NCBI GenBank assembly: GCA_936450465.1
Contig: OW388302.1
Coordinates: forward strand, 14,099,530 to 14,163,529
Reading direction: 5' to 3'
DNA from: Gibbula magus
Lineage: Eukaryota; Mollusca; Gastropoda; Trochida; Trochidae
Length of the DNA stretch: 64,000 bases
Shown: piece after piece, positions 10,566 through 22,259 of the stretch
How the letters are laid out: the number at the start of each line of letters is the position of its first letter
How positions within the stretch are numbered: the stretch's first letter is position 1
Notes under the pieces: generated by a model
Database searches by the model: none
The model's input: only the letters and a program-made list of their open reading frames with translations
What the model was told of the DNA's origin: nothing
Program-made: the position numbers and the translations under genes

Positions 10566-12467
10566 CTAACTGTACCCAGTTCCTGACAAAATCTTGGAGT
10601 CAACCCCCCACCGAACCCTCCAACACTGGAACGAGCGGAGGGGGGAGCAGAGGGGTGACCAAAAGTCACTTCCTTCGCTTCCCCTTCTGAGGGGTACGAC
10701 CTCCGCCGCCGGGACGGGGGGACTTGGGGGACTGACCCGTGGATCCGCGGCCACGACCTCCCCGCCGAAAGTCCGTTTCGCTTTCTTGGGGGAAGGTTGG
10801 CATCTACCCTGACCTTGGCCCTGACGATAATTGGTATGAGGCCGCTTCGGTGTTGTTTGCCTCTGACTGACGAGGCGATTGGTGAGGTCTTGCTGCTGAG
10901 CTTCCTGTCTCGCTCTCAGAACCTCGGGGATACGACCCCCAAACAGAGATTTAGAGTGAGCAGGGGCCTGTCGCAGAAAAGATTTCTGATCGGGGTTGAG
11001 ACCTGACCGGTAAAGGAAATTGTCTCTGGGTAGCACTGTGACGCCCGATGAGATCCGAGAAGCAGATAACATGATCTGCGCCAGGTCCGCAGCCACATTG
11101 CCGAATGCCTTAAACAAAACCGGGTCACCCGACTCGATGTCCGCCTGCTTGGCACAGGCAAGCATCGCCTCACAGGTGAAAGCCACGTTGTTGCCCAAGC
11201 CTAACACTGTGCAAGCCTCTCTGTCGAGATGTGTTAACTGCGCATCAGTAACGCGATGAGGCGCGTCGGGGGCAAACAACCAAGACGCACCCTGATCTAG
11301 AGTGGGGGGAACGAGTTGGAATGGAACCGGATACAGAGGCACTTGCCGTCTGCGCCTGTCTGGCACAACTAATGGTGGAAGCAGACGGCCGGGAACACAG
11401 CCGAGATGACCTGCTCCATATCCTCGGTGGTGTCTAGCAGAATTCTATGCGGCGGAAAGGCGACACGCGCGGGAGGTGGGTCGCCTTCAGGGCAGAAGGA
11501 AGCCCTCCTGGCTGCCGACGACCGAGGTCCCGCCACGCTAACTTGACTGAGTGGTACCTCCGCGAACGAGGCCACTTCCGATAACATTGAGTCGATCACT
11601 GGCGGATCCTCACGTGACCCCACCTCCTCCCCCTCCGCTTCAATACTGATGAACGGAGGGTTCGATACGTCGACGAAGCGGACGTCCCGCTCCGGCGAGT
11701 CCGGCGAGGGATCACGGGTGGGCGATACCACCGTGACACGACGCGTAGGGGTGTGAGCAGTACGCAAGGAGGCAGTGGACCTGGAGGCCCTAGAGGGCGT
11801 GGGAAGCGAACCCTGCGACACGAGGTCCGCATTGGGTTCATCCGGCAGCTTAGTAGTGTGAGTAGCGTGAGTAGGTACAGTCAGCGTACCCAGGCGAGCG
11901 TCGAGCAACGAAGAGACCATATTCTTAAAGGATGCAAGGAGGAGGTCCGGATTGACTTTGTCGAATCTGCCCTTCTTGGTCTTCTTCCTCTTGCTCTTGG
12001 GCGTAGGGGGTGCGCTGACTTTGAGCCTGAGTGGCGACATACGCTTGTCTGGCGAAGGGGGGGGACAACACGCGTGTCTGCGGAAGAGTACGTGAAGGCG
12101 AACGCTAAGGGGGAGAGAGCGAATCTCTCGAACCCCTAGCGGATTCGGATACGACGGGCGACTCACGGTCGAACTCATCCTCCCGTTCCGTGAGGACAAT
12201 GTCTACCCCCTCCTCCTGAGACGGATGACGAATGGGGGAAACCTCACGACGTTGAGTTGACGACGCACGTTTCTGAAGCGAAGCCCTATCGGCCACCGAC
12301 TTTCGAATGGCATTGACATACGCAAGGAAGTCTGACGCGGAGAGAGGTGCACACTCATCGCAACTATACTCGTCTTCGCAAAGATCCTTACACTTTCTAC
12401 ATAATAAGTGTGGATCCTTGGTGGCAGACTTCCTCCCTCCGCAATTAGTACAAAAAGCAGAGTACAT
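10566..12467 (-). CDS. DIRS gag-like protein (two frame breaks)
   Basis: Structural protein of the DIRS element. The start chosen is the ATG at 12467, followed at once by a Cys cluster (CTNCGG, CRKC, CDEC) typical of the N terminus of animal DIRS first ORFs. The N-terminal part runs to about 12115, then continues in another frame (about 12199-11369; Ser/Pro/Arg-rich, basic KSKRKKTKKG stretch). It returns to the first frame for the C-terminal part (11366-10566; RDNFLYRSGLNPDQKSFL region, Gln/Arg-rich tail). The first break lies at a five-G run at 12109-12113. The second lies between about 11369 and 11400, where RLLPPLVV continues in the new frame. No in-frame nonsense codon occurs apart from those the shifts create. 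The frame ends near the upstream reading of pol. Natural decay and indel error are both possible. Confidence 0.75.
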
Positions 12468-12619
12468 GGCCGAGCCGGCGTAACACACGTGACGTAGGCG
12501 AAGGGTAGTGACAGCTGAGTCACTTACGCAGTGGGCGAAGGACGAGACACTCGCACGCGTAGCGTAGAAGAGGCGAGTCACTAGACGAGTCGAATCACTA
12601 ATGCGAGACACTTACATAG

Positions 12620-13930
12620 CGTAGCGTAAGAACCAACAAACTCCTCCGATAGTTAATCGAGAAAGTTGAAACAAGGCTCCGAACTCGAAGAGGACAAAGC
12701 CAATATCAAGTAATGGTTAGTCAAGATAAGTGACTGGCGAACCAGCTTACACTGACGAAACGAGACTAATCAAATATACAAACCAAAGGTGAAAGACTAA
12801 CGAAACGAATGACAAGCGAAGCGAATGACAGGCGAACCAAGTCGATGCAAGTCAAAACGAATCGGGCCTAACGCAAGCGACGAGCCTAAGGCGATAGACT
12901 GGCGAAGCGAGTGCCTGGGTTACGCGAGGCACTGGCGAGACGATGCGAGTCAAGTAGAATCAAGCCTATGGCGAATGACTGGCGAAGCGAATGATTGGCG
13001 TAGCGAGTCACTTGCGAGACGAAACGAACCCCACTGATTCAACCTAAGGCGATGGACTAGCGAAGCGAGTGACTGGCGTAAGCGAGACACTGGCGAGTAG
13101 ATGCGAGTCAAGTAGAATCGAGCCAAAGGGGAATAATGTCAAAGGGGGGTTCGCCGCGTAGCGAGTCAAGTTGATTCAACCTAAGGCGATGGACTGGCGA
13201 AGCGAGTGACTGGCGTAAGCGAGACACAGGCGGGTAGATGCGAGTCAAGTAGAATCGAGCCAAATGCGAATGGTAGGCGAAGCCAATAACTGGCGAAGCA
13301 AATCACTGGCGAGACGGAGCGAGTCAAGTTGATTTCAACCTAAGGCGATAGACTAGCGAAGTGAGTGACTGGCGTAAGCGAGACACTGGCGAGTAGATGC
13401 TAGTACAGTAGAATCAAGCCAAAGGCGAATGGCTGGCGAAGGGGGGTTCGCCGCGTAGCGAGTCAAGTTGATTCAACCTAAGGCGATGGACTGGCGAAGC
13501 GAGTGACTGGCGTAAGCGAGACACAGGCGGGTAGATGCGAGTCAAGTAGAATCGAGCCAAATGCGAATGGTAGGCGAAGCCAATAACTGGCGAAGCAAAT
13601 CACTGGCGAGACGGAGCGAGTCAAGTTGATTTCAACCTAAGGCGATAGACTAGCGAAGTGAGTGATTGGCGTAAGCGAGACACTGGCGAGTAGATGCTAG
13701 TACAGTAGAATCAAGCCAAAGGCGAATGACTGGCGAAGGGTCCGCTCGCGTAGTGATAAGCTAGGCGAGTGACTGGTGAAACGCGTAGGTAGTTGATACG
13801 GACCGAAGGCGTATGACTGGCGGACGCGAATGACAAGCAAAGCAAGTCACAGGCGTATGGCGAAACGAGTCAACAACCAACAGTCGAAGGTGACTGGCGG
13901 AGGGTACGCCTTACAAGGCGTGCGAACCGA
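12620..13930 (-). repeat. Repeated GC-rich leader of the DIRS element
   Basis: Between gag and the right terminal repeat lie dozens of short variants of GGCGAAGCGA(G/A)TGACTGGC. No frame is conserved. It would form the long 5' untranslated leader of the element's transcript. Confidence 0.85.
13142..13735. repeat. 297-bp tandem duplication inside DIRS leader
   Basis: The segment beginning AAGGGGGGTTCGCCGCG at 13142 repeats from 13439 with almost no change over roughly 297 bp, a recent duplication within the older short-repeat field. Confidence 0.85.
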
Positions 13931-14219
13931 AGCAGTCAATGAAGACAGGTGAGAGAAACACAAAAACACGAGCTGCACATGCAAGGCAAGCAACCACCTC
14001 TCGGGCAGTTACACATCAAGCACATGTCAACAAGGCCCTTGTACCCCAACACCTACTAAAACAGATTGTTAAACAATCTGCTAACGACGAATTGTAGATA
14101 TAGCAGTTGAAAATATCCCTCAAAATAGTAAGAGATAGCTAGCAAGTTAGCAACAAAGTCGCTAAAAATACCCAGTCTCAGAACAAAACAAACACGTCTG
14201 TCTTGCTCTGCAACTAATA

Positions 14220-14400
14220 GGAGAGTGACATGAACAGGTAGTGACGTCACGAGACCACCTTAGACTTACCGCCCCTTGGATAAGGGATTTTACGCACCCC
14301 TTCTCCACTCTTCAAGTTCGTCTGTGTTAAGGTTGAAATAGCATTACCTATAGGAGGTAAGGCAAAGTAGGTCTAGTCAACAGATAGGTATTTAAATAAT
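14220..14400. repeat. DIRS inverted terminal repeat, 5' end of element
   Basis: Reverse complement of 7080-7242 over about 163 bp. The outermost 38 bp (14363-14400) match 7351-7388 in reverse. Contains GTGACGTCAC near 14242, also present at 7211 in the other repeat. Confidence 0.9.
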
Positions 14401-14816
14401 ATATATTATAATATTATTTCAGTAGTCAGTAAGGAAGATGTGTTTTACGTGTCTCATTAACGAGTCTGCCTGGGCATTTATACTGTATTATACCTGTACC
14501 AATTTGATGAGTTTAATCATCTTTTTTTTTAATGTGTGTCTCTATCTCTGTGTCTGTTTAATGAAGCAGATACGCGGCTACAACCTCTACACTTAAGTGG
14601 GTCCCTCATGGCTGATTTAGGCCAAATGTTAACCTGACGGCCTGGTTCCAATGCTTGGATTGATTGCCCATTCGAATACGTTATATAGAAGGGTAAATGC
14701 ATTTAAACTGTTTAAATAACACCATTGAGAAAAACTACTCAAACCCACAGTCAAGATAGAACATGCCTGTGAAATATCATTATACAGAATACAGAACATA
14801 CTATTCCAGCAGTCAG

Positions 14817-15490
14817 TAGTGACTTTGATTAAATCCACAGATGTAAAGTCTTCTGGCGGAAATGGGTCTGGTAGTTCTTGCCCTCCTGCTATTGTACAAT
14901 CTGTAATGGAAGCCTGTAAAGGTGGGGACCTGGTCGAGGTGAAGAGACTCCTTTCCTTGGATGTAGATGTCAACTGTCAAGATGAGGGTGGGATGACAGC
15001 TCTTATGGTTGCAGCTTGGCATCGTGAAGAGGATATATTTGGCATTCTTCTGCAACAAAAGCCTGATATATCAGCTGTTAATGGCAATAATGAGAATGTG
15101 TTACATTTAGCATGTATTGTTGGTAGCACTTACATTGTAAAGACGTTGTTAGGCACTGTACGGCATGGTCAAATATTTGATATAGAGTGTAAAGATGTGC
15201 GTGGTTTAACACCTCTCATGGTGGCTGTACGGAACTGTCACGTAAACATTGTTCAATTTCTATATAAACAACACAATGCTAGTCTGACAACATCAGATAA
15301 TGAAGGACGAACAATCCTCCACATGGCCTGTATGACCTGTGATTTTGAGATGATAAGGTATCTGGTTACTCTACCTGAACTGAAAGGGTTTGAGCGGAAG
15401 AAAAACAAAATCGGGAAAACACCTCAACAGCTTGCAAAAAGGGCTCACTGTGAAGACATCGTGTCATTCCTTAAGTCAAGGAGGAAATAA
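14817..15490 (+). CDS. Exon 2a: ankyrin-repeat terminal exon of gene a
   Basis: Ankyrin repeats are protein-binding helical hairpins; the partner is unknown. The frame opens without ATG (GTG at 14819), as expected of an internal exon start. CAGTCAG just before 14817 supplies an acceptor that completes the phase-1 codon from exon 1a. A low-complexity STDVKSSGGNGSGSSCPP linker is followed by about six ankyrin units: cap 26-56, then 58-91, 92-126, 129-162, 163-197 and cap 199-221, with TALMVAA, NVLHLAC, TPLMVAV, TILHMAC and TPQQLA cores. TAA is at 15488-15490; a possible AATAAA follows at 15661. Closest relative by flanking DNA is exon 2c. No transmembrane segment is encoded. The frame is intact, so the gene may be functional. 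Confidence 0.85.
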
Positions 15491-17249
15491 GTAAAATTAT
15501 AGTTATAAAGTATAATGAATGAAGCCATCGTTCCATTGTTAGTGTTCCTCTAGCATGTCTCTAGCATATCTCTTAGATTATTGAGACCCAAATTGCCAAC
15601 ACCAAAATATTATAACCTCAAAAGAAATCATAATGGAACTTATATACGAGTTTTCCGTTAAATAAATGTTTGCTTTTTTTTGTTATTGTGCATCATTTAA
15701 AAGAAGTCTCTATGTCTATTTCTATGTGCATTTTTAAAGCGTTTAAACATTAGGTCGTCCTGTGCTTTCAAGCCAAATGGACACTAATGTTCTGACTTCA
15801 TAGTGACGGTTATCAGTTCCATGATTTTTTATAATACTACTTCTTGTTGTTTTGGCTGAAGCCAATTGAAAACAAGTATAAAATAATAATGGAAATTAAA
15901 TGTTCTCAGGTGTGACCAAGATCCCGCCTCCATGTCTTGAAAACAAATAATTTCCAAGTAAAATGTAAATATAGACGAAACCATAAGACCTAGGACTTGA
16001 CAATGCTTTAGTGTTTCCTTTGTTATTCTGATTCCTAAAACAAATCGTAAGTCGCAAAATGCATTTAAAATTGTTCTGTCATACTGTACCCTTCCCAGGA
16101 CTGGCAATGACTGTTCGCGATCGATCTTAACATTGATGTACAAAGACAACATTCTTGTCTTATTCTCGTGAAAAAAGCTTTGAATTCGGTGGGTAGGTTT
16201 TCCCGCTTTTCGAAAAATCACCGGATTTTAAAACCTCACCGTGAAAGCAGTATTGTGAATTAGTAGCTCCAAATATATACCTGAAATATGCAATGCTTCA
16301 GGTACATTTCAAGCAACTTGAACTTTCTAACACGTGTACCTTCAGAAGACACGATTTCAAAGGTGCATTCTGCATTGTGCAAAAAAATCAAATCTCTAAG
16401 TATGTTTCGGAATGTTTGACCATCTAAAATTGGACATAAAGATTCGAACTGGACCCTTTATAGTTGGGCCGGTTGGGCCCACTTCCTGGTTCTCTTCCAC
16501 ATTAAGAGTAGAAATCATGATGAACATATCATAAAATTGTCAGAAAACAAAGAAGACCCAGATTTCTGAGATGAATAGATTAGCGGGTAATTAATAAACT
16601 GATTCAAGTAATTATTTTGTTTCAACATTCATTACTGATAATACTAGCCAACATATATATGAAGAAGAAAACTTAAATAAATAGAGCAATAGATCATCAT
16701 ACTTTTCAATATGTTTTTATGTTCGGACAACATTTATTTCCCTGGATACATTTCACAAAGTATAAACATTTGTCAAAAGTTTCGACATCTTGCAAAATAG
16801 TTTGAATACTTATGTATTAATGAAATGGAGCTATACATTTTGAAAATATGACAACATTTAGAATTGTTTCAATGGTTTTAATATAATTCAGCAAGATTGT
16901 TTTATGATGTCTTATCAAAAAGTCTGTCGCCTACACAAATATCCTGAAATTATTCATAATCATTAACGATTCACTCATCTTTACATAATTTCTAGGAAAA
17001 GATAGTAAAGTATTTCTTTGAGGTTTTGTTATTTTCGTGTTATATTTTACAACTAAATGATTAGGATAATCTCTGGATATTTGTTTACTCATCAAAGTAC
17101 ATGCACGTGATACCAAATTTTTAAGTATTGAAAAACTGTTTACGTAAAACAGTCAACTAATACCGGAGATCGTTTATGTACGTTGCTGCTAAAATCTCTG
17201 GATGTTTGTTTACACATCAAAGTACATGCATGTTATAAAACATCGTCAA
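15491..17249. other. 3' flank of gene a, non-coding
   Basis: Polyadenylation-type AATAAA at 15661. Otherwise AT-rich sequence shared in reverse with 41.7-43.2 kb. The block at about 16680-17000 is another copy of the leader-type repeat found before first exons. No gene seen. Confidence 0.55.
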
Positions 17250-17330
17250 TTAAACAAAAACGGGAGAACACCTCACCAGTTTGCAGAAATGATCCATCGT
17301 CGTTTCTTTCAACAAATAAGTGAAAATAAA
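17250..17330 (+). pseudogene. Relic of ankyrin exon C terminus
   Basis: The DNA around GGGAGAACACCTCACCAG at 17261 resembles the last ankyrin unit of exon 2b (GGGAAAACACCTCAACAG at about 25455), continuing into a GCAGAAATG stretch. Everything upstream is lost. A fragment of a further family member. Confidence 0.55.
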
Positions 17331-18642
17331 GTCACAAATGATGATAAACGATTCAACGCTGTAAATTGATAGGAAACATTAAAATTAAAATGAAAAAACG
17401 TTAATACGTTTAGCTACAGCAGTCTTTTGGGTGACTCACAAAGGGAAAGGGAGAGATGAAGTCCTTTTCAAAACAGCAGTGTTCTATACATGTTCAGATT
17501 AATACATACAGTAGAACACGCATATAGCCGACACAGATAAAGTGAACAAATGACAAGTTCCATCAAACGTCCTATATAATATGCCAAACGCGAATTGCGG
17601 ATATAGTGAATTGAATTATTTGGTCCCCTGGAGTTCGTTATATCCATGTTCTACTGTACTTTGAATATGAACAGAATCGGTAAAATAATAAACATAGACA
17701 TATACATTTGTATTGTATTTGTTATGATGAATGAACAGTTAAACAAAGAGCCAAGTCGATGACAAAGTACAGAATTTACAAATAGTTTAAATGCACACAG
17801 CCCTTTGGTGTATGGAGGTTCAAGTAAAATATTTAAAATCTGTTGAAAACAAAGTTATCCAAACAGTGAATGAAACCACTTTTCTAAGATAACCCATAAC
17901 AAAACATTCTGCTTTGAGTTATTTTGCAAGAAAAATAGAGTTTACTTCCTTAATATTAATAATCCATGATCAGGGCCAACTGACGAGCCGTGCGACAACA
18001 GCGACTATGACGTCATTGTTCTGTTGTGACGTCATAGTGGTTCCTGGGGTTGCCTAATGCGGATTTCGTCGTTTTGGTTCAAGTACAAATGTAGCTTAAA
18101 ATTTAAGACTAATTCGGATACAAAAGAACACATTCCTTCAATAATTGTTATAACAACGCTACCGTTGTTTTAGGACATTATCATTTGCAGAAAAACACGG
18201 TCTTTTCAACTGCCCTCTTTCGTTGGGTTACCATGGTCACACGTGACTACGAGGGGGAGCGGAAACGTCATTCAATTGTTACGTCATCCCAAAAACTATA
18301 CCGTTATCGTCTGATAAAGTACTTTTATTTCGATTGTTCTAGCCGCTAGGCATCTTAGAATCAGTAATAAAGCATAATCGCTAAAGAAAATTAGTGAAAA
18401 ATATGTCTTTAAAATGTCAATGAATTTTTTCCATAATGAACACGATCCAACGTGTTTATAGCTTTAAAAACGTGTTACAATGCCTTTAAAACTAGTATGC
18501 TCCGAACAAGAATCGAACTTATTCTATGCAGACGTGCCATCAAGTTCGTTACAAAGGAAAATATTTTTTTACAGTATAAAATGAAAAAAATCGACTAAAT
18601 CAGAATGATTGTAGTTTATTGATTATGCATATTATCGAAGTA
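17331..18642. other. Intergenic sequence
   Basis: No gene seen. Slightly GC-richer from 17970 to 18330, with the paired TGACGTCA motifs listed separately. Confidence 0.5.
18006..18036. repeat. Inverted pair of TGACGTCA motifs
   Basis: TATGACGTCA at 18006-18015 and TGACGTCATA at 18027-18036 form a 10-bp stem with an 11-nt loop. TGACGTCA is also the CRE/ATF consensus. Similar pairs occur near 54590-54650 and 58820-58855, so this is probably part of a dispersed repeat rather than a promoter. Confidence 0.5.
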
Positions 18643-18999
18643 TTAAAGGGGCAGTAGCACGTTTTTTGCAAATTTTATTTTTTCAAATTTCCCATTTATA
18701 ATGATAGTTTATGTCATTTATATTTACTTTAAAGGGTAAAACATCTTATTACACAAACTAATTATCCGTAGTGGTAGTGTTGATTATAAAGCAAAAAATG
18801 CATGGCGGCCATTTTATTGTGAACACATTTAATTATTTCAAATGACAAAAACGATTCCCATAGCGTTACGGAACCATGTACACTCATTTGTTAACTTAAT
18901 TTTCCGAAGAGAGAAGGGTGTTTTACTATTGGTGACATTATTTTTCAAATACATTTCATCGACTTATTTCATCGAAAAAACGTGCCTCTGTCCCTTTAA
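18643..18999. mobile_element. MITE family T1, copy 3
   Basis: TTAAAGGGGCAGTAGCACG at the left and a decayed counterpart ending CCCTTTAA at 18999, same orientation as copy 1. Includes the family's CATGGCGGCC and CCGAAGAGAGAAGGG stretches. Confidence 0.82.
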
Positions 19000-19404
19000 T
19001 GCCTTTTCAAGTTAGACTATTGCTTGTCCTCTTTGACAGGTATTCAGCATTGTACTATATATATGATTTTCCATTTGTTAGTAATGACATTACAAAAAAA
19101 ACTACAAACGTGATTGTAGTCAATTTTGAATGAAGGTAGAAAGTGACCAACATAAAGGACACATAACTCATTGGTTATGAATACTAGTGTACTAATCATA
19201 ATTTTAGTAGTTAGGAAAATGTTTTGTCTGTCAACAAACAGTAAGGATTCAGCATTATTCTCAGATCAGTTTTTGGCCCAGTTTTGTGGTATTTCGTATT
19301 GGATATTGTACATTAAGATTTAAAAAACATCATACAAACTAGCGTTCAATCAGACAACAAATGACAAGTTACAAAAATATATTTGAAATTTTTAATTTTA
19401 CACC
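19000..19404. other. Intergenic sequence
   Basis: AT-rich; nothing recognised. Confidence 0.5.
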
Positions 19405-19690
19405 AAATTTCCGCAGCGTTTGCCTCCGCCCAATGTCAACCATATCGAACTCAACCTCGAGTGTGGCCTCCCTTGGTGCATTAATGACGTTTGGAGTGAT
19501 CCGTTGCTATTCCTGTTGGAGACAGTGTTCCAGTTGTTGAACAATGTCCAGCAGCACCCATAGTCTTCTAACTCGTCTACCCAGGTGGTCCAATGTTGCT
19601 AATTGAGTTCATGTCTGGGGAATATGCTGGCCATGTCAAAAGAACGAAGTTAGCAATTTGCAAAAAGTTGTCTCCTGGCCCTGCGTGAAC
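19405..19690 (-). pseudogene. Tc1/mariner transposase relic
   Basis: Read on the minus strand, broken frames give WPAYSPDMNSISN followed later by GGHTR. These are the third catalytic-acid region and the C terminus of Tc1-like DDE transposases (usual forms WPA-SPDLNPIE and GGHTRY). Several stops and shifts are present, no terminal repeats were recognised and the N-terminal two thirds are absent. A dead fragment. Confidence 0.6.
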
Positions 19691-19697
19691 GTATTGT

Positions 19698-19802
19698 TAG
19701 AGTGAGTGACTTGGGGTTTAACGCAGCTTTCAAGAGTATTTCACTTATATCGCCGCTGCTAGCATTATGGCAGGGAGAAAGCCCGCAACGCCATGTGGCT
19801 AT
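19698..19802 (-). repeat. SINE 3' fragment
   Basis: In reverse orientation this matches the last 100 bp of the complete SINE at 39628-39944 (GGGGTTTAACGC, CTAGCATTATGGCAGGGAG and CGCAACGCCATG stretches). The tRNA-derived head is missing. Confidence 0.7.
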
Positions 19803-20074
19803 ATATCTTTGCGTCACTCGATATTATGAGTTAAAATCATACAAATATCTGAAGAGCATTGTCAGAAAAGGTGTAAAAAAAACTGATTACAGTAATGTTG
19901 TAAACAATCAACCCAAATGGTTTGACGACGAATGTTGGGTGCAGAAAAGAGTGAAATATACTAAAAATAACTTGAACTATCATATTTTTTCCATTCATCA
20001 ACATTTAATGTTTTGATAGTCAGCAGTGCATTTACACTATTTTCTAATATGATTTAAAGTGTCTATCATTTTAC

Positions 20075-20215
20075 TTTGCCCATCAATTTGTTACAGTTAA
20101 TATTTTCCTTATTTTGTCCATCAAATGTGTTACACTTATCATTCTTCCGTACTTAATACATCAATGTTTTACAGTTATGATTCACCTTCCCTTAAACCAT
20201 CCAATTTGTTACAGT
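20075..20215 (+). repeat. Short 40-bp repeat array
   Basis: Three to four decayed units of the TCCATCAAATTTGTTACAG type, followed by AGGGACACAATAAGATCAAA. The same exit sequence follows the arrays ending at 31808 and 40645. Confidence 0.7.
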
Positions 20216-20633
20216 AAGGGACACAATAAGATCAAATCAATGGATTCAATGGAAAAAGAAGCTGCCCTTCAGTGTTAAACATTTTCCCTATTTCCTTGCA
20301 TGATATGTGTGTTCCAAAACATGTTACTCCAGTTCACTCCCATGGTGACCGGTGACTCCGCTTAGTTAAGTATTGTATTAAATCAAGGTTATCTATCTCG
20401 AAGTTTGAACAATGGTCATTTAGAAAGGATTACATGCAAAGTGATGGTAGAAAATGGAAATTCTTCACTTATGGATTTCATTTTATAAACATTGTATGTA
20501 TATATTGCTACAATCAAATGGTCATACTGCTGACACATCATCAGGTAAATGAGCTCAAAATGGTTTGATATCATTGAGTACAGCTGATAATGCTATGAAA
20601 CTAATGAAGTAACACTATTATGAGGGTCACGAC

Positions 20634-20969
20634 TAGGGCTGAGTATTGAAACAAATTTTGTATTGCGATATATTGCAATACATAAAACCTCTATTGCGAT
20701 ATGTATTGCAAAATGTAACTGTTTCACATCTTTCAAAAAATATGTTAATTTGGATGGCATATATTTAGAAAACATTTGTAATACAGTTCAACACATATTC
20801 TTCCACCCCAAAAGATGTTTGTAATAAGTTAAGCTGGTCTAAATGACTAAATTTCACACAAAAAAGTGTTGGTGCAATATATTGCGATATGAAAAATCGT
20901 ATTGCAGTAATTGTATTGCACAATCTGTATTGCACTATATTGGTTTTGAGATAATATTGCTCAGCCTTA
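20634..20969. mobile_element. hAT-like MITE
   Basis: Terminal inverted repeats TAGGGCTGAGTATTG and ...GCTCAGCCTTA are flanked by 8-bp direct repeats gtcacgac (20626-20633) and gtcatgac (20970-20977), one mismatch. An 8-bp duplication and a CAGGGCTG-like end are hAT hallmarks. The interior is built of repeated TTGCGATATATTGCA-type motifs and has no transposase. Confidence 0.82.
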
Positions 20970-20977
20970 GTCATGAC

Positions 20978-22259
20978 ATCGGTTAGGTCAGTATTCTATG
21001 ATACCAAATGGATCATTGATCAAGAGGCCTTAATTTAGAGATACTGATTGATTAACTAAAACTGTTGAAGAATACTTGTGGTTGATAAACGTTATCTCAC
21101 CTTTGTGTCTTCTGATATCAAATTATACTCCAAAGTTGACAAGTACACTACAATGTTAACCCAAGGCTAAATATAATAATAATATAAATAACTAAGCTTG
21201 CCGCGGCAGTACTTAGGTCTTCAAGACTTCTGCTTGACCTTGAACTCCAACTATCAACTATCAACTTTTTGATGAAAGCAGACAACAGAAAAGTTGTTCT
21301 TCTTGAAATTGTGCATACGTTGGTTTGAGTAACATTTCAATAGCGAACAAAGTTAAGCAAATGACAGATAAGTGCTTGAAAATTATTGTTCTTAATAAAT
21401 GATTATTTTACTTCTCTAAATGAGCTATGAACATTATTGCTATCTTTAATGGTTGACAATCTAAAATTTTCCAAAGAATACACCCCTCAAAAAGTCACAA
21501 ATTTCTACTTTAGTGGGAAATTGTCCAAATTGTGGCCAAACTATTAACTTTTATATGATAATGATATGTTATGCAATTCTTAAACTATGGATAAGAAAGA
21601 GATAGCAAAAGGTAATTTTGACATAAATTCGTTCGTAACAGAGTTATGTCCCTTTGATTGCGAGCCCTAAGAAATCTTTTTTCAAAAAGTTTAATTTTCA
21701 AATGGCTGTAGTTCGTTAACCGCTGAAAATAGTCAATTGGTTTGGGGTTTCCTTTAAATTACATCCATTCAGCTTTCCAAAGAGCTATTGCATGATGCTG
21801 TATGTATTACCATCATTTAGGAGAAGATTTTTGAAGACGCGTACCCTCAAAATCGCGAAAGTTCACAAAATTTTCAGTTTTTTCGAAATAGCAAAAAATC
21901 TATCATTACGGCCGAAAATATATAGGCTTAATCGATGGGGAATGTTTCTGCCCACATTTTGGTGAAAGTTTTATGAACATATCTTGAATAGTTTTTCAGC
22001 TATTGAGGTTTTAAGTTTCAACTTTAAGGGGAGATAACTCACGAAAGAAGTCGAATCACCAAAAAGTGGATCTTATTAATCTAAGTTGGGTTACAGGCTA
22101 CCACCCCTGAAAATGTCATGCAAATTTGCCCTGTCGTTACTGAGAAATCTGCTGCACAAAATTTGGTACAAAACAAATAAGTTCACATTCAAACATGGAT
22201 TTATTATAATACAATCACAAGTATATGATTAGAATCAAAGTAAGAGTGAGTTACTAGAT
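20978..22259. other. Intergenic, duplicated and dispersed repeat sequence
   Basis: 20980-21130 resembles 32130-32270 (direct copy). From about 21450 to 22180 the sequence has the character of a dispersed element (AAGGGGAGATAACTCACG stretch at 22025), but no ends could be fixed. No gene seen. Confidence 0.45.

Larger units (their letters stand above)
7041..14400 (-). mobile_element. DIRS retrotransposon, structurally complete
   Basis: A 7360-bp element transcribed leftwards. Order on the minus strand: inverted terminal repeat (14400-14220), GC-rich repeated leader, gag, RT-RNase H-tyrosine recombinase, internal complementary region (7388-7297), second terminal repeat (7242-7041). This is the canonical DIRS-1 layout: the two halves of the internal complementary region are reverse complements of the two outer ends and meet at 7350/7351. 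DIRS elements integrate by tyrosine recombinase without target-site duplication, and none is seen here. The terminal repeats differ at only a few positions, suggesting a recent insertion, yet pol and gag carry several one-base frame breaks. No methyltransferase domain was found. It lies inside the intron of ankyrin gene a. Confidence 0.92.
14640..17320. repeat. Inverted segmental duplication A (left copy)
   Basis: Matches 41640-44060 in reverse complement. Shared anchors include the leader of the ankyrin exon (14650-14760 with 43960-44050), the TTGTTTTGGCTGAAGCC stretch near 15846 and the AT-rich block at 16730-17000. It carries ankyrin exon 2a; the right copy carries exon 2c. Confidence 0.85.
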
